A stretch of 20,938 nt of DNA from an uncultured beta proteobacterium (GTDB lineage: Bacteria > Pseudomonadota > Gammaproteobacteria > Burkholderiales > SG8-39), in NCBI GenBank assembly GCA_902826155.1, contig CADEDU010000024.1:61221-82158 (forward strand). Reading direction: 5' to 3'. This document shows, piece after piece, positions 14,241 through 20,938 of the stretch. How positions within the stretch are numbered: position 1 is the first letter of the stretch; every line of letters begins with the position of its first letter. The notes beneath the pieces were generated by a model. The model was given only the letters and a program-made list of their open reading frames with translations. It did no database searches and was not told the DNA's origin. Position numbers and translations under genes: made by a program.

Positions 14241-14522
14241 GTGAGCTGGTACCGGCGCGTGCCACAGGGTTGGGAGCTGAGCGTCCATGTGCAGCCCGGG
14301 GCACGCCGGTCCGAGATCGCCGGACTCCACGGCACTTCGTTGAAGGTGCGCCTGCAGGCACCGCCGCTCGAGGGCAAGGCGAATGCCGCCTTGACGCGCC
14401 TGTTGGCCGATCGGCTGGCGCTTCCGGCGCGAGCGGTGACGATCGTGAGCGGCGCGCACGCGCGCGACAAGCGCGTGCTGATCGAATCGGCCGCTTGTGA
14501 TCCGGCGTCGCTGCTTGGCTAA
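14241..14522 (+). CDS. yggU: DUF167 family protein (YggU)
   Basis: This is a 93-residue small cytoplasmic protein of the DUF167/UPF0235 family; biochemical function unknown. The family pattern is clear: LSVHVQPGARRSEIAGLHG, then LKVRLQAPPLEGKANAALTRLLADRL, and a final VTIVSGAHARDKRVLIE. The start is GTG at 14241; no in-frame ATG is available before the first conserved strand. Its TAA stop overlaps the stop of the opposing dihydroorotase-like gene (14519-14522), so the two transcripts converge with no spacer. It usually follows yggT in Proteobacteria, which supports the call. Confidence 0.9.
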   Translation: MSWYRRVPQGWELSVHVQPGARRSEIAGLHGTSLKVRLQAPPLEGKANAALTRLLADRLALPARAVTIVSGAHARDKRVLIESAACDPASLLG

Positions 14523-15796
14523 CGCCGTTCGAACACGACGTTGCCTTCGACGATCGTGTAGCGCACCGCGCCTGGCAGCTCGAACCCGAGGAATGGCGTG
14601 TTCTTGCCCTGACTGACCAGCGACTGCGCGGTGATTGCGGTATGCGCATCAGGATCGAGCAGACACAGATCGGCATGCGCACCCACTTCGATACCACCGG
14701 CCTCGATGCCCAGAACGCGCGCCGGATCGGTCGTCACGCGCGCCAGCGCCTTGGCCATCGGCATGCGCGATTCCTTGGCCCACTTGAGCACCAACGGCAG
14801 CAACAGCTCCAGCCCGGTGACGCCGGCCTCGGATTCGCCGAACGGCACCTGCTTGCCGTCGTCGTCGACCGGGGTATGGTCGGAACACACCGCATCGATC
14901 GTGCCGTCCGCCAGGCCGGCGCGCAACGCATCGCGATCACGCTGGCTGCGAAACGGCGGCACGACGTGACATTGCGCGTCGAAGTAGCCGATATCGACGT
15001 CGCACAGATGCAAGTGGTGCGCACCGACATCGCAGCTCACCGGCAATCCGTCGCGCTTGGCGGCGCGGATCAGCTCGACGCTCTCGGCTGTCGACAGCCG
15101 GCACACATGGACGCGTGTACCGGTCTCGCGCGCCAGCCGCAGCATGGTCATCAGCGCGATTGTCTCGGCAAACGCGGGAATGCCCGGCAAGCCCAGCCGC
15201 GTGGCGATCTCGCCGTCGTGCGCGACGCCGTTGCGAGCCAGATGCGAGTCCTGCGGACGCAGCCACACCGCGTAACCGAACGTCGCGGCGTACTGCAACG
15301 CGCGCCACAGCAACTGCGTATCGAGCAGCGGCACCTCGCCGTGCGAGAACGCGATGCAGCCAGCCTCGCGCAGCACCGTCATCTCGGCGAGCCGCTCGCC
15401 CTTGAGCTCGGCAGTGAGCGCCCCGAGCGGATGCACATGCGCAAGGTTCAGACTGCGCGCGCGATGCCGGAGCATCTCGACCAACCCCGGCTCGTCGAGC
15501 GGCGGATCGGTGTCGGGCGGACACACCAGCGTCGTGACGCCACCGGCGACGGCAGCATGCAACTCGGAGGCGAGCGTGGCCTTGTATTCGAAGCCGGGCT
15601 CGCGCAGCCGCGCCGCCAGATCGACCAACCCCGGCATCACGATCAGACCACTGGCATCGAGCGTGCGGTCGGCGCTGAAACCGGCTGGTGCCTTGCCGGT
15701 ACCGATGATGCGGCCGTCCTGCACGAACAGGTCGCGCGGCTGCTCAATGGCGCTGCGCGGATCGACGACCAGACCGTGGCGAATGGCAATACGCAT
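14519..15796 (-). CDS. pyrC': Non-catalytic dihydroorotase-like protein (PyrC', ATCase partner)
   Basis: This is a 425-residue amidohydrolase-fold protein related to type I dihydroorotase, but with its zinc ligands lost. The HxH after PGLVD is replaced by AAR (61-63, in PGLVDLAARLREPG). The Asp expected in the FSDDG-like segment is His152 (FSHGEVP). The HxED site reads RPQD (180-183), and the HxxHxST histidine is Arg233 (VHVCRLST). Only Asp306 in CSDHTP remains. The stretch CSDHTPVDDDGKQVPFGESEAGVTGLELLLPL strongly resembles the inactive PyrC' of Pseudomonas, which is known to assemble with PyrB and be needed for aspartate transcarbamoylase activity. It therefore probably acts as a structural subunit, with a true pyrC elsewhere in the genome. 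It lies 82 bases downstream of pyrB. Confidence 0.92.
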   Translation of the reverse strand: MRIAIRHGLVVDPRSAIEQPRDLFVQDGRIIGTGKAPAGFSADRTLDASGLIVMPGLVDLAARLREPGFEYKATLASELHAAVAGGVTTLVCPPDTDPPLDEPGLVEMLRHRARSLNLAHVHPLGALTAELKGERLAEMTVLREAGCIAFSHGEVPLLDTQLLWRALQYAATFGYAVWLRPQDSHLARNGVAHDGEIATRLGLPGIPAFAETIALMTMLRLARETGTRVHVCRLSTAESVELIRAAKRDGLPVSCDVGAHHLHLCDVDIGYFDAQCHVVPPFRSQRDRDALRAGLADGTIDAVCSDHTPVDDDGKQVPFGESEAGVTGLELLLPLVLKWAKESRMPMAKALARVTTDPARVLGIEAGGIEVGAHADLCLLDPDAHTAITAQSLVSQGKNTPFLGFELPGAVRYTIVEGNVVFERR

Positions 15797-15878
15797 GGAC
15801 GAGTGAGTGGAGCGGTGGTTGTGCGTCAGGGAGTTGTTCGTTCTTGGCCGCGTGGATGACCCGGCAGAACGCGGAACA

Positions 15879-16826
15879 TTAGTTGCTGGCAACGATCGAC
15901 ATGACAGCCATGCGGACTGCGATGCCGAATGTCACCTGTTGCAGGATCACCGAGTGCGGGCCATCGGCCACGCTCGAATCGATCTCGACGCCGCGATTCA
16001 TCGGGCCGGGATGCATGACGATCGCGTCGGGCTTGGCGTAGGCGAGCTTTTCGGGCGTCAGGCCGAACGTCTTGAAGAATTCCTGCGCCGAGGGCAGCAA
16101 CGGACCGCGCATGCGCTCGTTTTGCAGCCGCAACATGACCACCACGTCGCAATCGCGCAGTCCCGCGGCCATGTCGTGATAGACGGTCACGCCGAGTTTC
16201 TCGACCCCGGCGGGCAACAGCGTCTGCGGCCCGATCGCGCGCACTTCGGGCGTGCCCAGAATGGTGAGCGCGTGGATCAGCGAGCGCGCCACACGCGAAT
16301 GCAGGATGTCTCCGACGATCGCCACCGTGAGCTTGGTGAAGTCCTGCTTGTGATGGCGGATGGTGTACACATCGAGCAGGCCCTGGGTCGGGTGCGCGTG
16401 ACGGCCATCGCCCGCGTTGATCACGTGGCAGTGGGGGGCGACGTGCTTGGCGATCATGTGCGCCGCACCCGATTGCGCGTGGCGCACCACGAACACATCG
16501 GCGTTCATCGCCGCCAGGTTGTCGATCGTGTCGAGCAGGCTCTCGCCTTTGGTCTGCGACGAGGTCCCGATGTTCAGATTCACAACATCGGCCGACAGCC
16601 GCTTGGCGGCGATCTCGAACGTGGTGCGGGTGCGGGTGGACGGCTCGAAGAACAGGTTGAACACCGATTTGCCGCGCAGCAGCGGCACCTTCTTCACGTC
16701 GCGCTCGCTCACCCCCACGAACGACGAAGCGGTATCGAGGATGCGCGCCAGCGTCTCGCGCGGCAGGCCTTCAATGGTCAGCAGGTGGGTGAGCTCACCC
16801 TTTTCGTTCAGCTGCGGGCTACGCAT
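15879..16826 (-). CDS. pyrB: Aspartate carbamoyltransferase catalytic subunit
   Basis: This is a 315-residue enzyme for the first committed step of pyrimidine synthesis, joining carbamoyl phosphate to aspartate. The carbamoyl-phosphate motif is [13 protein letters not shown] (59-71). The mobile Lys is Lys93 in [18 protein letters not shown] (143-152) and [11 protein letters not shown] (172-182) are intact, and the aspartate-binding loop shows MLRLQNERM (231-239). The C-terminal [12 protein letters not shown] is typical. No pyrI regulatory gene is nearby; the neighbour pyrC' suggests the Pseudomonas-type PyrB-PyrC' dodecamer. The start [18 protein letters not shown] overlaps the 3' end of pyrR by eight bases; longer upstream frames run through pyrR. 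Confidence 0.96.
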   Translation of the reverse strand: MRSPQLNEKGELTHLLTIEGLPRETLARILDTASSFVGVSERDVKKVPLLRGKSVFNLFFEPSTRTRTTFEIAAKRLSADVVNLNIGTSSQTKGESLLDTIDNLAAMNADVFVVRHAQSGAAHMIAKHVAPHCHVINAGDGRHAHPTQGLLDVYTIRHHKQDFTKLTVAIVGDILHSRVARSLIHALTILGTPEVRAIGPQTLLPAGVEKLGVTVYHDMAAGLRDCDVVVMLRLQNERMRGPLLPSAQEFFKTFGLTPEKLAYAKPDAIVMHPGPMNRGVEIDSSVADGPHSVILQQVTFGIAVRMAVMSIVASN

Positions 16827-17331
16827 GGGCAGGTTTGGAGGGTTCGAGACGCCACGACAGCCGGCCGGACGCGTCGCGGTCCAGTTCGAGCTTGTGGCCT
16901 TTGGGTACGTCGATCGCTGCGCCGATGAACTGCGCGGCGATCGGCAGCTGTCGCTCGTTGCGATCGGCCAACACCACCAGCCGCACGCTGCGCGGCCGGC
17001 CGTAGTCGAACAGCTCGTTGAGCGCGGCGCGGGTGGTGCGCCCGGTGTAGAGCACATCGTCGACCAGCAGGATGTCGCGATCGTCGACGCTGAATGGAAT
17101 CTGACTGGGCTTGACCGATGCGCTCAGGCCGGAGCTGGCGAAGTCGTCGCGGTAGAACGATATGTCGATGCGTCCGAGGGGCACCGTGACGCCGAGCGCG
17201 CTGTGCAACCGCTCGGCCAGCCACGCACCGCCCGTGACGATGCCGACGATTGCCGTCTCGGGCGTGATCATCGCTCGCAGGGTGTCGATCAGTTTGGCGA
17301 CGAGTTGCTCGGCGTCAGGCAGCGACGTCAT
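16819..17331 (-). CDS. pyrR: PyrR bifunctional pyr regulator / uracil phosphoribosyltransferase
   Basis: This is a 170-residue type I phosphoribosyltransferase. The PRPP loop is [19 protein letters not shown] (86-104). The N-terminal region [14 protein letters not shown] and [13 protein letters not shown] match PyrR. In Gram-positive bacteria PyrR binds pyr mRNA and controls attenuation; in Proteobacteria the regulatory role is less clear, though UPRT activity is often kept. No recognisable attenuator can lie directly in front of pyrB here, because pyrR and pyrB overlap by eight bases and ruvX and pyrR by 17. Its ATG is the only start that keeps the conserved N-terminus. Confidence 0.94.
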   Translation of the reverse strand: MTSLPDAEQLVAKLIDTLRAMITPETAIVGIVTGGAWLAERLHSALGVTVPLGRIDISFYRDDFASSGLSASVKPSQIPFSVDDRDILLVDDVLYTGRTTRAALNELFDYGRPRSVRLVVLADRNERQLPIAAQFIGAAIDVPKGHKLELDRDASGRLSWRLEPSKPAHA

Positions 17332-17797
17332 TGAAGTAGCTCTCCAGGATCAGGCGTGCCGCCTGCGGGTGAACGTTCTGCTTGCGGCGCGCACCACGCG
17401 TGCCGGCGCTGCGCAATTCGCGCTCGGCCTCGGCCGAAGTGAACTGCTCGTCAACCAACCGCACGCTCAAGTGGAATCGCCCACCCAACTGGCGGCTGAA
17501 TCGCTCCACGCGCGGGGCCAATGGATGCGGCGTACCCTCCTCGGCCGTGGAAGGCATGCCCACCACCAGGAACGCCGGCTGCCATTCGTCGATCAAGGCA
17601 CCGATCTTGGTGAATCGCTCCGTGGTGGATCGCGCGTCGATCGTGGTCAACGGATGTGCAGTGCGCAGCTCACTGTCGCCGACCGCGACGCCGATGAACC
17701 GCTCGCCATAGTCGAACGCAAGCACGGTACGCGAATGCTCAACTGCGCGATCCGTCCCATCGCTTCGCTTGCCAATGGCGGAGGACCGGGCGCTCAT
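17315..17797 (-). CDS. ruvX: Holliday junction resolvase-like protein RuvX/YqgF
   Basis: This is a 160-residue RNase H-fold protein of the YqgF/RuvX family, linked to processing of the 16S rRNA 5' end and formerly called a putative Holliday junction resolvase. It has LAFDYGERFIGVAVGD (Asp29 catalytic), WQPAFLVVGMP (72-82) and VDEQFTSAEAE with Asp116. Two points depart from the pattern I know: the usual DER is DEQ, and the last acidic residue of the vDxxAA motif is His143 in NVHPQAARLILESY. The start is uncertain: ATG at 17797 is used here, and ATG at 17818, 7 bases after the yqgE stop, would add seven residues. It overlaps pyrR by 17 bases. The order yqgE-ruvX-pyrR-pyrB is widely conserved. 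Confidence 0.9.
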   Translation of the reverse strand: MSARSSAIGKRSDGTDRAVEHSRTVLAFDYGERFIGVAVGDSELRTAHPLTTIDARSTTERFTKIGALIDEWQPAFLVVGMPSTAEEGTPHPLAPRVERFSRQLGGRFHLSVRLVDEQFTSAEAERELRSAGTRGARRKQNVHPQAARLILESYFNDVAA

Positions 17798-17825
17798 CGT
17801 CGCGATGCCTGCATGCATGGGCGAC

Positions 17826-18386
17826 TCAGGCATGCCCCGCGGTATCCTGCAGCCGGGCGAAATCGACGCCCAACAGATCCATCGCCGCACTCAGCCGCTG
17901 CTCCGCGGGCAGATCGAACAGAATCGCTGCTTGCGCCGCGACCGTGAGCCAGGCGTTCTGTGCAAGCTCGTGCTCCAGCTGCCCGGCAGCCCAGCCGGCA
18001 TAGCCGAGGGTGACGATCATGTTGGCTGGTCCGGCTCCGGCGCCGATCGCCTCGAGCACGTCGCGAGAGGTCGTGAGCGCCAGTTTCTCGCGTACCTTGA
18101 GCGACGAACTCCACTGTCCCGGCGGGGCGTGCAGGACGAAGCCGCGATCGCTGCGCACCGGTCCGCCGTAGTACACAGGGCGTTCGGCCAGCTGAGCAGA
18201 CTCGAGTTTGAGATCGACCTGCGCGAACAGCGCGCCGAGATTCATGTCGATCGGTCGATTGACCACGACACCCATCGCGCCTTGATCGCTGTGCTCGCAG
18301 ATGTAGGTGAGCGTGCGAGCGAAATTGGGGTCGACCATGCTGGGCATGGCGATCAGAAAGTGATCGGTGAGATCGATGCTCGACAC
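17826..18386 (-). CDS. yqgE: YqgE/AlgH family protein (UPF0301)
   Basis: This is a 186-residue cytoplasmic protein of the UPF0301 family, once named AlgH; molecular function unknown. Family blocks are visible: [40 protein letters not shown] (6-45), [18 protein letters not shown] and [22 protein letters not shown]. Its length is standard. The start is GTG at 18386; an in-frame TAG four codons upstream rules out a longer form and no ATG precedes the conserved region. An 8-bp inverted repeat directly abuts the GTG. ruvX follows after 28 bases, a very common pairing. Confidence 0.94.
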   Translation of the reverse strand: MSSIDLTDHFLIAMPSMVDPNFARTLTYICEHSDQGAMGVVVNRPIDMNLGALFAQVDLKLESAQLAERPVYYGGPVRSDRGFVLHAPPGQWSSSLKVREKLALTTSRDVLEAIGAGAGPANMIVTLGYAGWAAGQLEHELAQNAWLTVAAQAAILFDLPAEQRLSAAMDLLGVDFARLQDTAGHA

Positions 18387-18414
18387 GGCCGGATTCTACA
18401 CCTGCGATCCGGCC
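18387..18414 (-). other. Inverted repeat abutting the yqgE start
   Basis: Bases 18387-18394 and 18407-18414 are perfect 8-bp complements with a 12-base loop, and the left arm touches the GTG start codon. On the minus strand the loop holds the only AGG resembling a ribosome-binding site. It could be an RNA hairpin modulating translation or a protein-binding palindrome; this is inference. Confidence 0.5.
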
Positions 18415-18459
18415 GATCCTCCAGCGCGAGGAGCCCGCCAACCTCGCTCAGGCGAGCGT

Positions 18460-18506
18460 GCGCGGCTGCCTTTGCCGCGCGACGGCTAGGGGCAGATTCC
18501 TGCCCC
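18460..18506 (-). terminator. Tandem hairpins downstream of chpA (possible terminator)
   Basis: Nine bases after the chpA stop lies a 7-bp stem with a 4-base loop (18489-18495 with 18500-18506). A second 7-bp stem with a 7-base loop follows (18460-18466 with 18474-18480). Neither has a T-run on the minus strand, so they are not textbook intrinsic terminators, but they sit where chpA transcripts should end or be stabilised. Confidence 0.42.
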
Positions 18507-18514
18507 GGAAGCCA

Positions 18515-20938
18515 TCAATGCACGCTGCTGCTGGCCAGGCGCGGCGCGTGTGCCTCACCGCGGATGAGCCCGGCGATCGCCCCAAGCAGCTCGTCGTCGC
18601 GATAGGGCTTGCCCAGGAACGCGTTGACGCCGATTTCCATCGCGTAGTTGCGGTGCTTGTCGGCTGTGCGCGAAGTGACCATTACGATCGGCAGATGGCG
18701 CAACCGCGGGTTGGAGCGCACGTTGCGCGTGAGGTCGAACCCGTCCATGCGCGGCATCTCGATGTCGACCACCATCACGTCGGGCAGCGCCTCTTCGAGC
18801 TGCTCGATCGCATCGACGCCATCGCGCGCGGTCAGGACTGCGTAGCCTTCGCGCGTGAGCAGGCGGCCGGTGATCTTGCGCACCGTGAGCGAGTCGTCGA
18901 CGATCATCACCGTGCGCGCGCTTTCCTGCACGACTGGTGCGGGGGCCGGCGCCGCGGGCGCGGGGGCCGCGGGCGCTACAGGATGCTCGCGTACCGCCAC
19001 AACTACCGGGTTGATGATCAGCACGATCTCGCCGGTCCCCAGCACGGTCGCACCGGTGACGCCCGGCACCCGTGCCAGCAACGGCCCGGTGTTCTTCACC
19101 ACGATTTCCTGGTTGCCGATCATCTCGTCGATATGCACGGCGACGAGGTTCGAACCGCTGCGCACGAAAATCACCGGCGAGAGCCGCTTGTTCTCCGGCA
19201 CGCTGTGCAGATCACCCAGCAGGCGAGGCAGATAGTGGAACGCGGCGCGGCGGTTCTGCCAGGTGGCTTCGCGCGTGCGATAGCACTCTGCCAGCTCGTC
19301 GACGCGCAGCTGGCGCACTTGATCGACCAGCAGGCCGGGGATGGCGTACTTGGCCGATCCGGCGGACACGATCACCGCCTGCGTCACCGCCAGAGTAAGC
19401 GGCAGGTAGATGGTGAAGCGTGCGCCCTTGCCGCGCTCGCTGGACACCTCGACGCGGCCGCCCAGTGCGTTGATTTCGTTTTTGACCACGTCCATGCCGA
19501 CGCCGCGACCGGCCAATTGCGTGACTTCGCTGGCGGTCGAAAATCCCGGCATGAAGATCAGCTCGCCCAGTTCGGCATCGGCGAGTTCGGCATCGGGTTC
19601 GATCAGGCCGCGCTCGAGCGCCTTGGCGCGGATACGGTCGTAGTCCAAGCCGGCGCCGTCGTCGCTCACCGCGAGCATCACCTCGTTGCCCTCGTGACGC
19701 ACCTCCACGCGGATCTCACCGACCTCGGCCTTGCCCGCGGCGCGGCGCACTGTCGGCACCTCGATCCCGTGCGCGATGCAATTGCGGATCATGTGCTCGA
19801 ACGGTGCGGTGATGCGCTCAAGCACGCTGCGATCGAGCTCAGTCTGGCTGCCGCGGATGTCCAGCGTGGCGCGTTTGGCCGATTCCTTCGCGGCCTGGCG
19901 CACGACACGGTACAGCCGCTCGGAGATGTTCTTGAACGGCACCATGCGCACGCGCAGCAGGTCCTGCTGCAGGTCGCGCGACATGCGCGACTGCGCAAGC
20001 AGCGCGGCGTCGGTCTCGTCCAGCGAACGTGCGATGTTCTGATGCACCGAGGCCACGTCGCTCACGCTCTCGGCGAGCATGCGCGTGAGCTCCTGGAACC
20101 GGGTGAACCGGTCGAACTCCAGCGGATCGAACTCGCGGCGATCTTCGTTGGTCTGCACCATGCGCGACTGGATCGCGGTTTCAGCCTGGATCTCGATCTC
20201 GCGCAGTTGCGTACGCAGTCGGTTGATGTTCTCGGTGAGGTCACCGAGCGACGACTTCAGAACCTTGACTTCGCCTTCGATCCGGCTGCGTGCGATCGCC
20301 ACTTCGCCGGCCTGGTTGACCAGCCGATCGACCGTATCGGCACGTACGCGCAGTACCGCGGCGCGCTCGGCTTCGGGAATCTTCGCCTCGACCGCGCTGC
20401 GAGCCGTGACGGGTAACGTCGCGTCGATGGGTTCCGGCCCGGCCGGCGACTCAACCCCGATCGATGCGTCGATATCGCCGATATCGGCGTCGATTCCATC
20501 GTCGATCTGCGCCTCGGCACTCACCAATCCCGAAACCGGCGCAATCGGCTCCTCGATCGCAGCGACCTCGCCTTCGGGTGAATTTAGGCGCTCGAACAGC
20601 GTGTTGACGCGATCGAACTGCATTTCGAGATCGTCGAACAGCGTGATCGGTAGCGGCGACAGGGCCAACGCATTCTCGACCCGCGTCTCCATGTCATGCA
20701 TGATCTCGCCGAGGTTCATCGCCCCGGCCATGCGCGCGCTCCCCTTGAGCGTGTGCAGATAGCGCTGCAGCGCGTTGCCAGCGGCGGTGTTGGCCGGCGT
20801 CTGCCGCCATTCGCGCAACGATGTGGCAATCGCGGGCACGAGCTCCTGCGATTCCTCGAGAAATAGCTCGAGCAGCTGCGGGTCGATCTCCTCGCCTCGT
20901 GTCGACTCCGAGCGCGGCGCAACGGCTTCGTCTTCGAT
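18515..20938 (-). CDS. chpA: ChpA/PilL-type hybrid chemotaxis histidine kinase (5' part missing)
   Basis: This is the C-terminal 807 residues of a CheA-type hybrid kinase for pilus-based motility; the frame stays open to the window edge, so the N-terminus (probably more Hpt domains) is outside. In order: an Hpt domain with IDPQLLELFLEESQEL and phospho-His in LHTLKGSARMAGA (codon at 20753-20755); an acidic linker; a dimerisation segment; the ATPase domain (RNCIAHGIEVPTVRRAAGK, VSDDGAGLDYDRIR, GRGVGMDVVKNEINALGG); a CheW-like domain (TQAVIVSAGSAKYAIPGLLVDQVRQL); an Ala/Pro linker; and a receiver domain (MIVDDSLTVRK, VMVVDIEMPRMDG, LGKPY). ChpA normally signals from PilJ and controls pilus extension and retraction, which suits pilT/pilU in the same window. 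An apparent GTG start at 20839 is internal to the Hpt domain. Confidence 0.93.
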   Translation of the reverse strand: MEDEAVAPRSESTRGEEIDPQLLELFLEESQELVPAIATSLREWRQTPANTAAGNALQRYLHTLKGSARMAGAMNLGEIMHDMETRVENALALSPLPITLFDDLEMQFDRVNTLFERLNSPEGEVAAIEEPIAPVSGLVSAEAQIDDGIDADIGDIDASIGVESPAGPEPIDATLPVTARSAVEAKIPEAERAAVLRVRADTVDRLVNQAGEVAIARSRIEGEVKVLKSSLGDLTENINRLRTQLREIEIQAETAIQSRMVQTNEDRREFDPLEFDRFTRFQELTRMLAESVSDVASVHQNIARSLDETDAALLAQSRMSRDLQQDLLRVRMVPFKNISERLYRVVRQAAKESAKRATLDIRGSQTELDRSVLERITAPFEHMIRNCIAHGIEVPTVRRAAGKAEVGEIRVEVRHEGNEVMLAVSDDGAGLDYDRIRAKALERGLIEPDAELADAELGELIFMPGFSTASEVTQLAGRGVGMDVVKNEINALGGRVEVSSERGKGARFTIYLPLTLAVTQAVIVSAGSAKYAIPGLLVDQVRQLRVDELAECYRTREATWQNRRAAFHYLPRLLGDLHSVPENKRLSPVIFVRSGSNLVAVHIDEMIGNQEIVVKNTGPLLARVPGVTGATVLGTGEIVLIINPVVVAVREHPVAPAAPAPAAPAPAPVVQESARTVMIVDDSLTVRKITGRLLTREGYAVLTARDGVDAIEQLEEALPDVMVVDIEMPRMDGFDLTRNVRSNPRLRHLPIVMVTSRTADKHRNYAMEIGVNAFLGKPYRDDELLGAIAGLIRGEAHAPRLASSSVH

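Noticed and set aside
18932..18980. GC-rich repetitive stretch as a DNA repeat element
   Set aside because: It encodes the Ala/Pro-rich linker between the CheW-like and receiver domains of ChpA, which explains the repetitiveness.
18458..20416. A 652-codon open frame on the + strand opposite chpA
   Set aside because: It is antisense to a clearly conserved kinase, its product is His/Asp/Arg-rich with no recognisable domain, and such long antisense frames are common in GC-rich DNA.

Overview
This window looks like an ordinary chromosomal segment from a GC-rich Betaproteobacterium, probably Burkholderiales-like. The basis is high-GC codon use, the family types present (a HVFFC...CLDRC thioredoxin-like ferredoxin, a NodI/NodJ-type ABC exporter, HemJ, an unfused RlmL-type methyltransferase) and the gene order around pilT/pilU and pyrRB. 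The genus cannot be fixed from the sequence. I see no insertion sequence, prophage, CRISPR array, tRNA or rRNA. Coding density is very high and no gap between genes exceeds about 190 bases.

Left block (84-9516, all +): ten tightly packed genes, several joined by ATGA or GTGA start/stop overlaps. They encode a [2Fe-2S] ferredoxin, an alpha/beta hydrolase, the NodI-like ATPase and NodJ-like permease of an ABC-2 exporter, HemJ (protoporphyrinogen oxidase), an IlvA-type threonine ammonia-lyase with a C-terminal ACT-like domain, a small deaminase carrying a Tat-like leader, a YwaF/TIGR02206 membrane protein, an 880-residue M1 metallopeptidase, and a THUMP/RlmL-type RNA methyltransferase that starts with TTG. 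The functions are mixed, so this is a directon of housekeeping genes rather than one pathway.

Middle block (9566-14522): pilU and pilT (retraction ATPases of type IV pili) point left. From a 186-base divergent region the yggS-proC-yggT-yggU set points right (PLP homeostasis, proline synthesis, a membrane protein and a DUF167 protein).

Right block (14519-20938, all -): a large CheA-type hybrid kinase of the twitching (Chp/Pil) system, cut by the window end, is followed downstream by yqgE, ruvX, pyrR, pyrB and a dihydroorotase-like gene. That dihydroorotase has lost nearly all its metal ligands and should be the structural partner of aspartate transcarbamoylase. From memory, the combination pilTU / yggS-proC-yggT / pyrC'-pyrB-pyrR-ruvX-yqgE / chpA also occurs together in Pseudomonas aeruginosa, so this looks like an old conserved neighbourhood linking pilus motility to pyrimidine genes, here in a compact form.

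I did not find a convincing new biological system. The points most worth a second look are the Tat-leader deaminase with a short C-terminus, the ligand-less PyrC', the altered acidic residues of RuvX, a hairpin abutting the GTG start of yqgE, hairpins behind chpA, and a recent in-frame 24-base duplication in the hydrolase.
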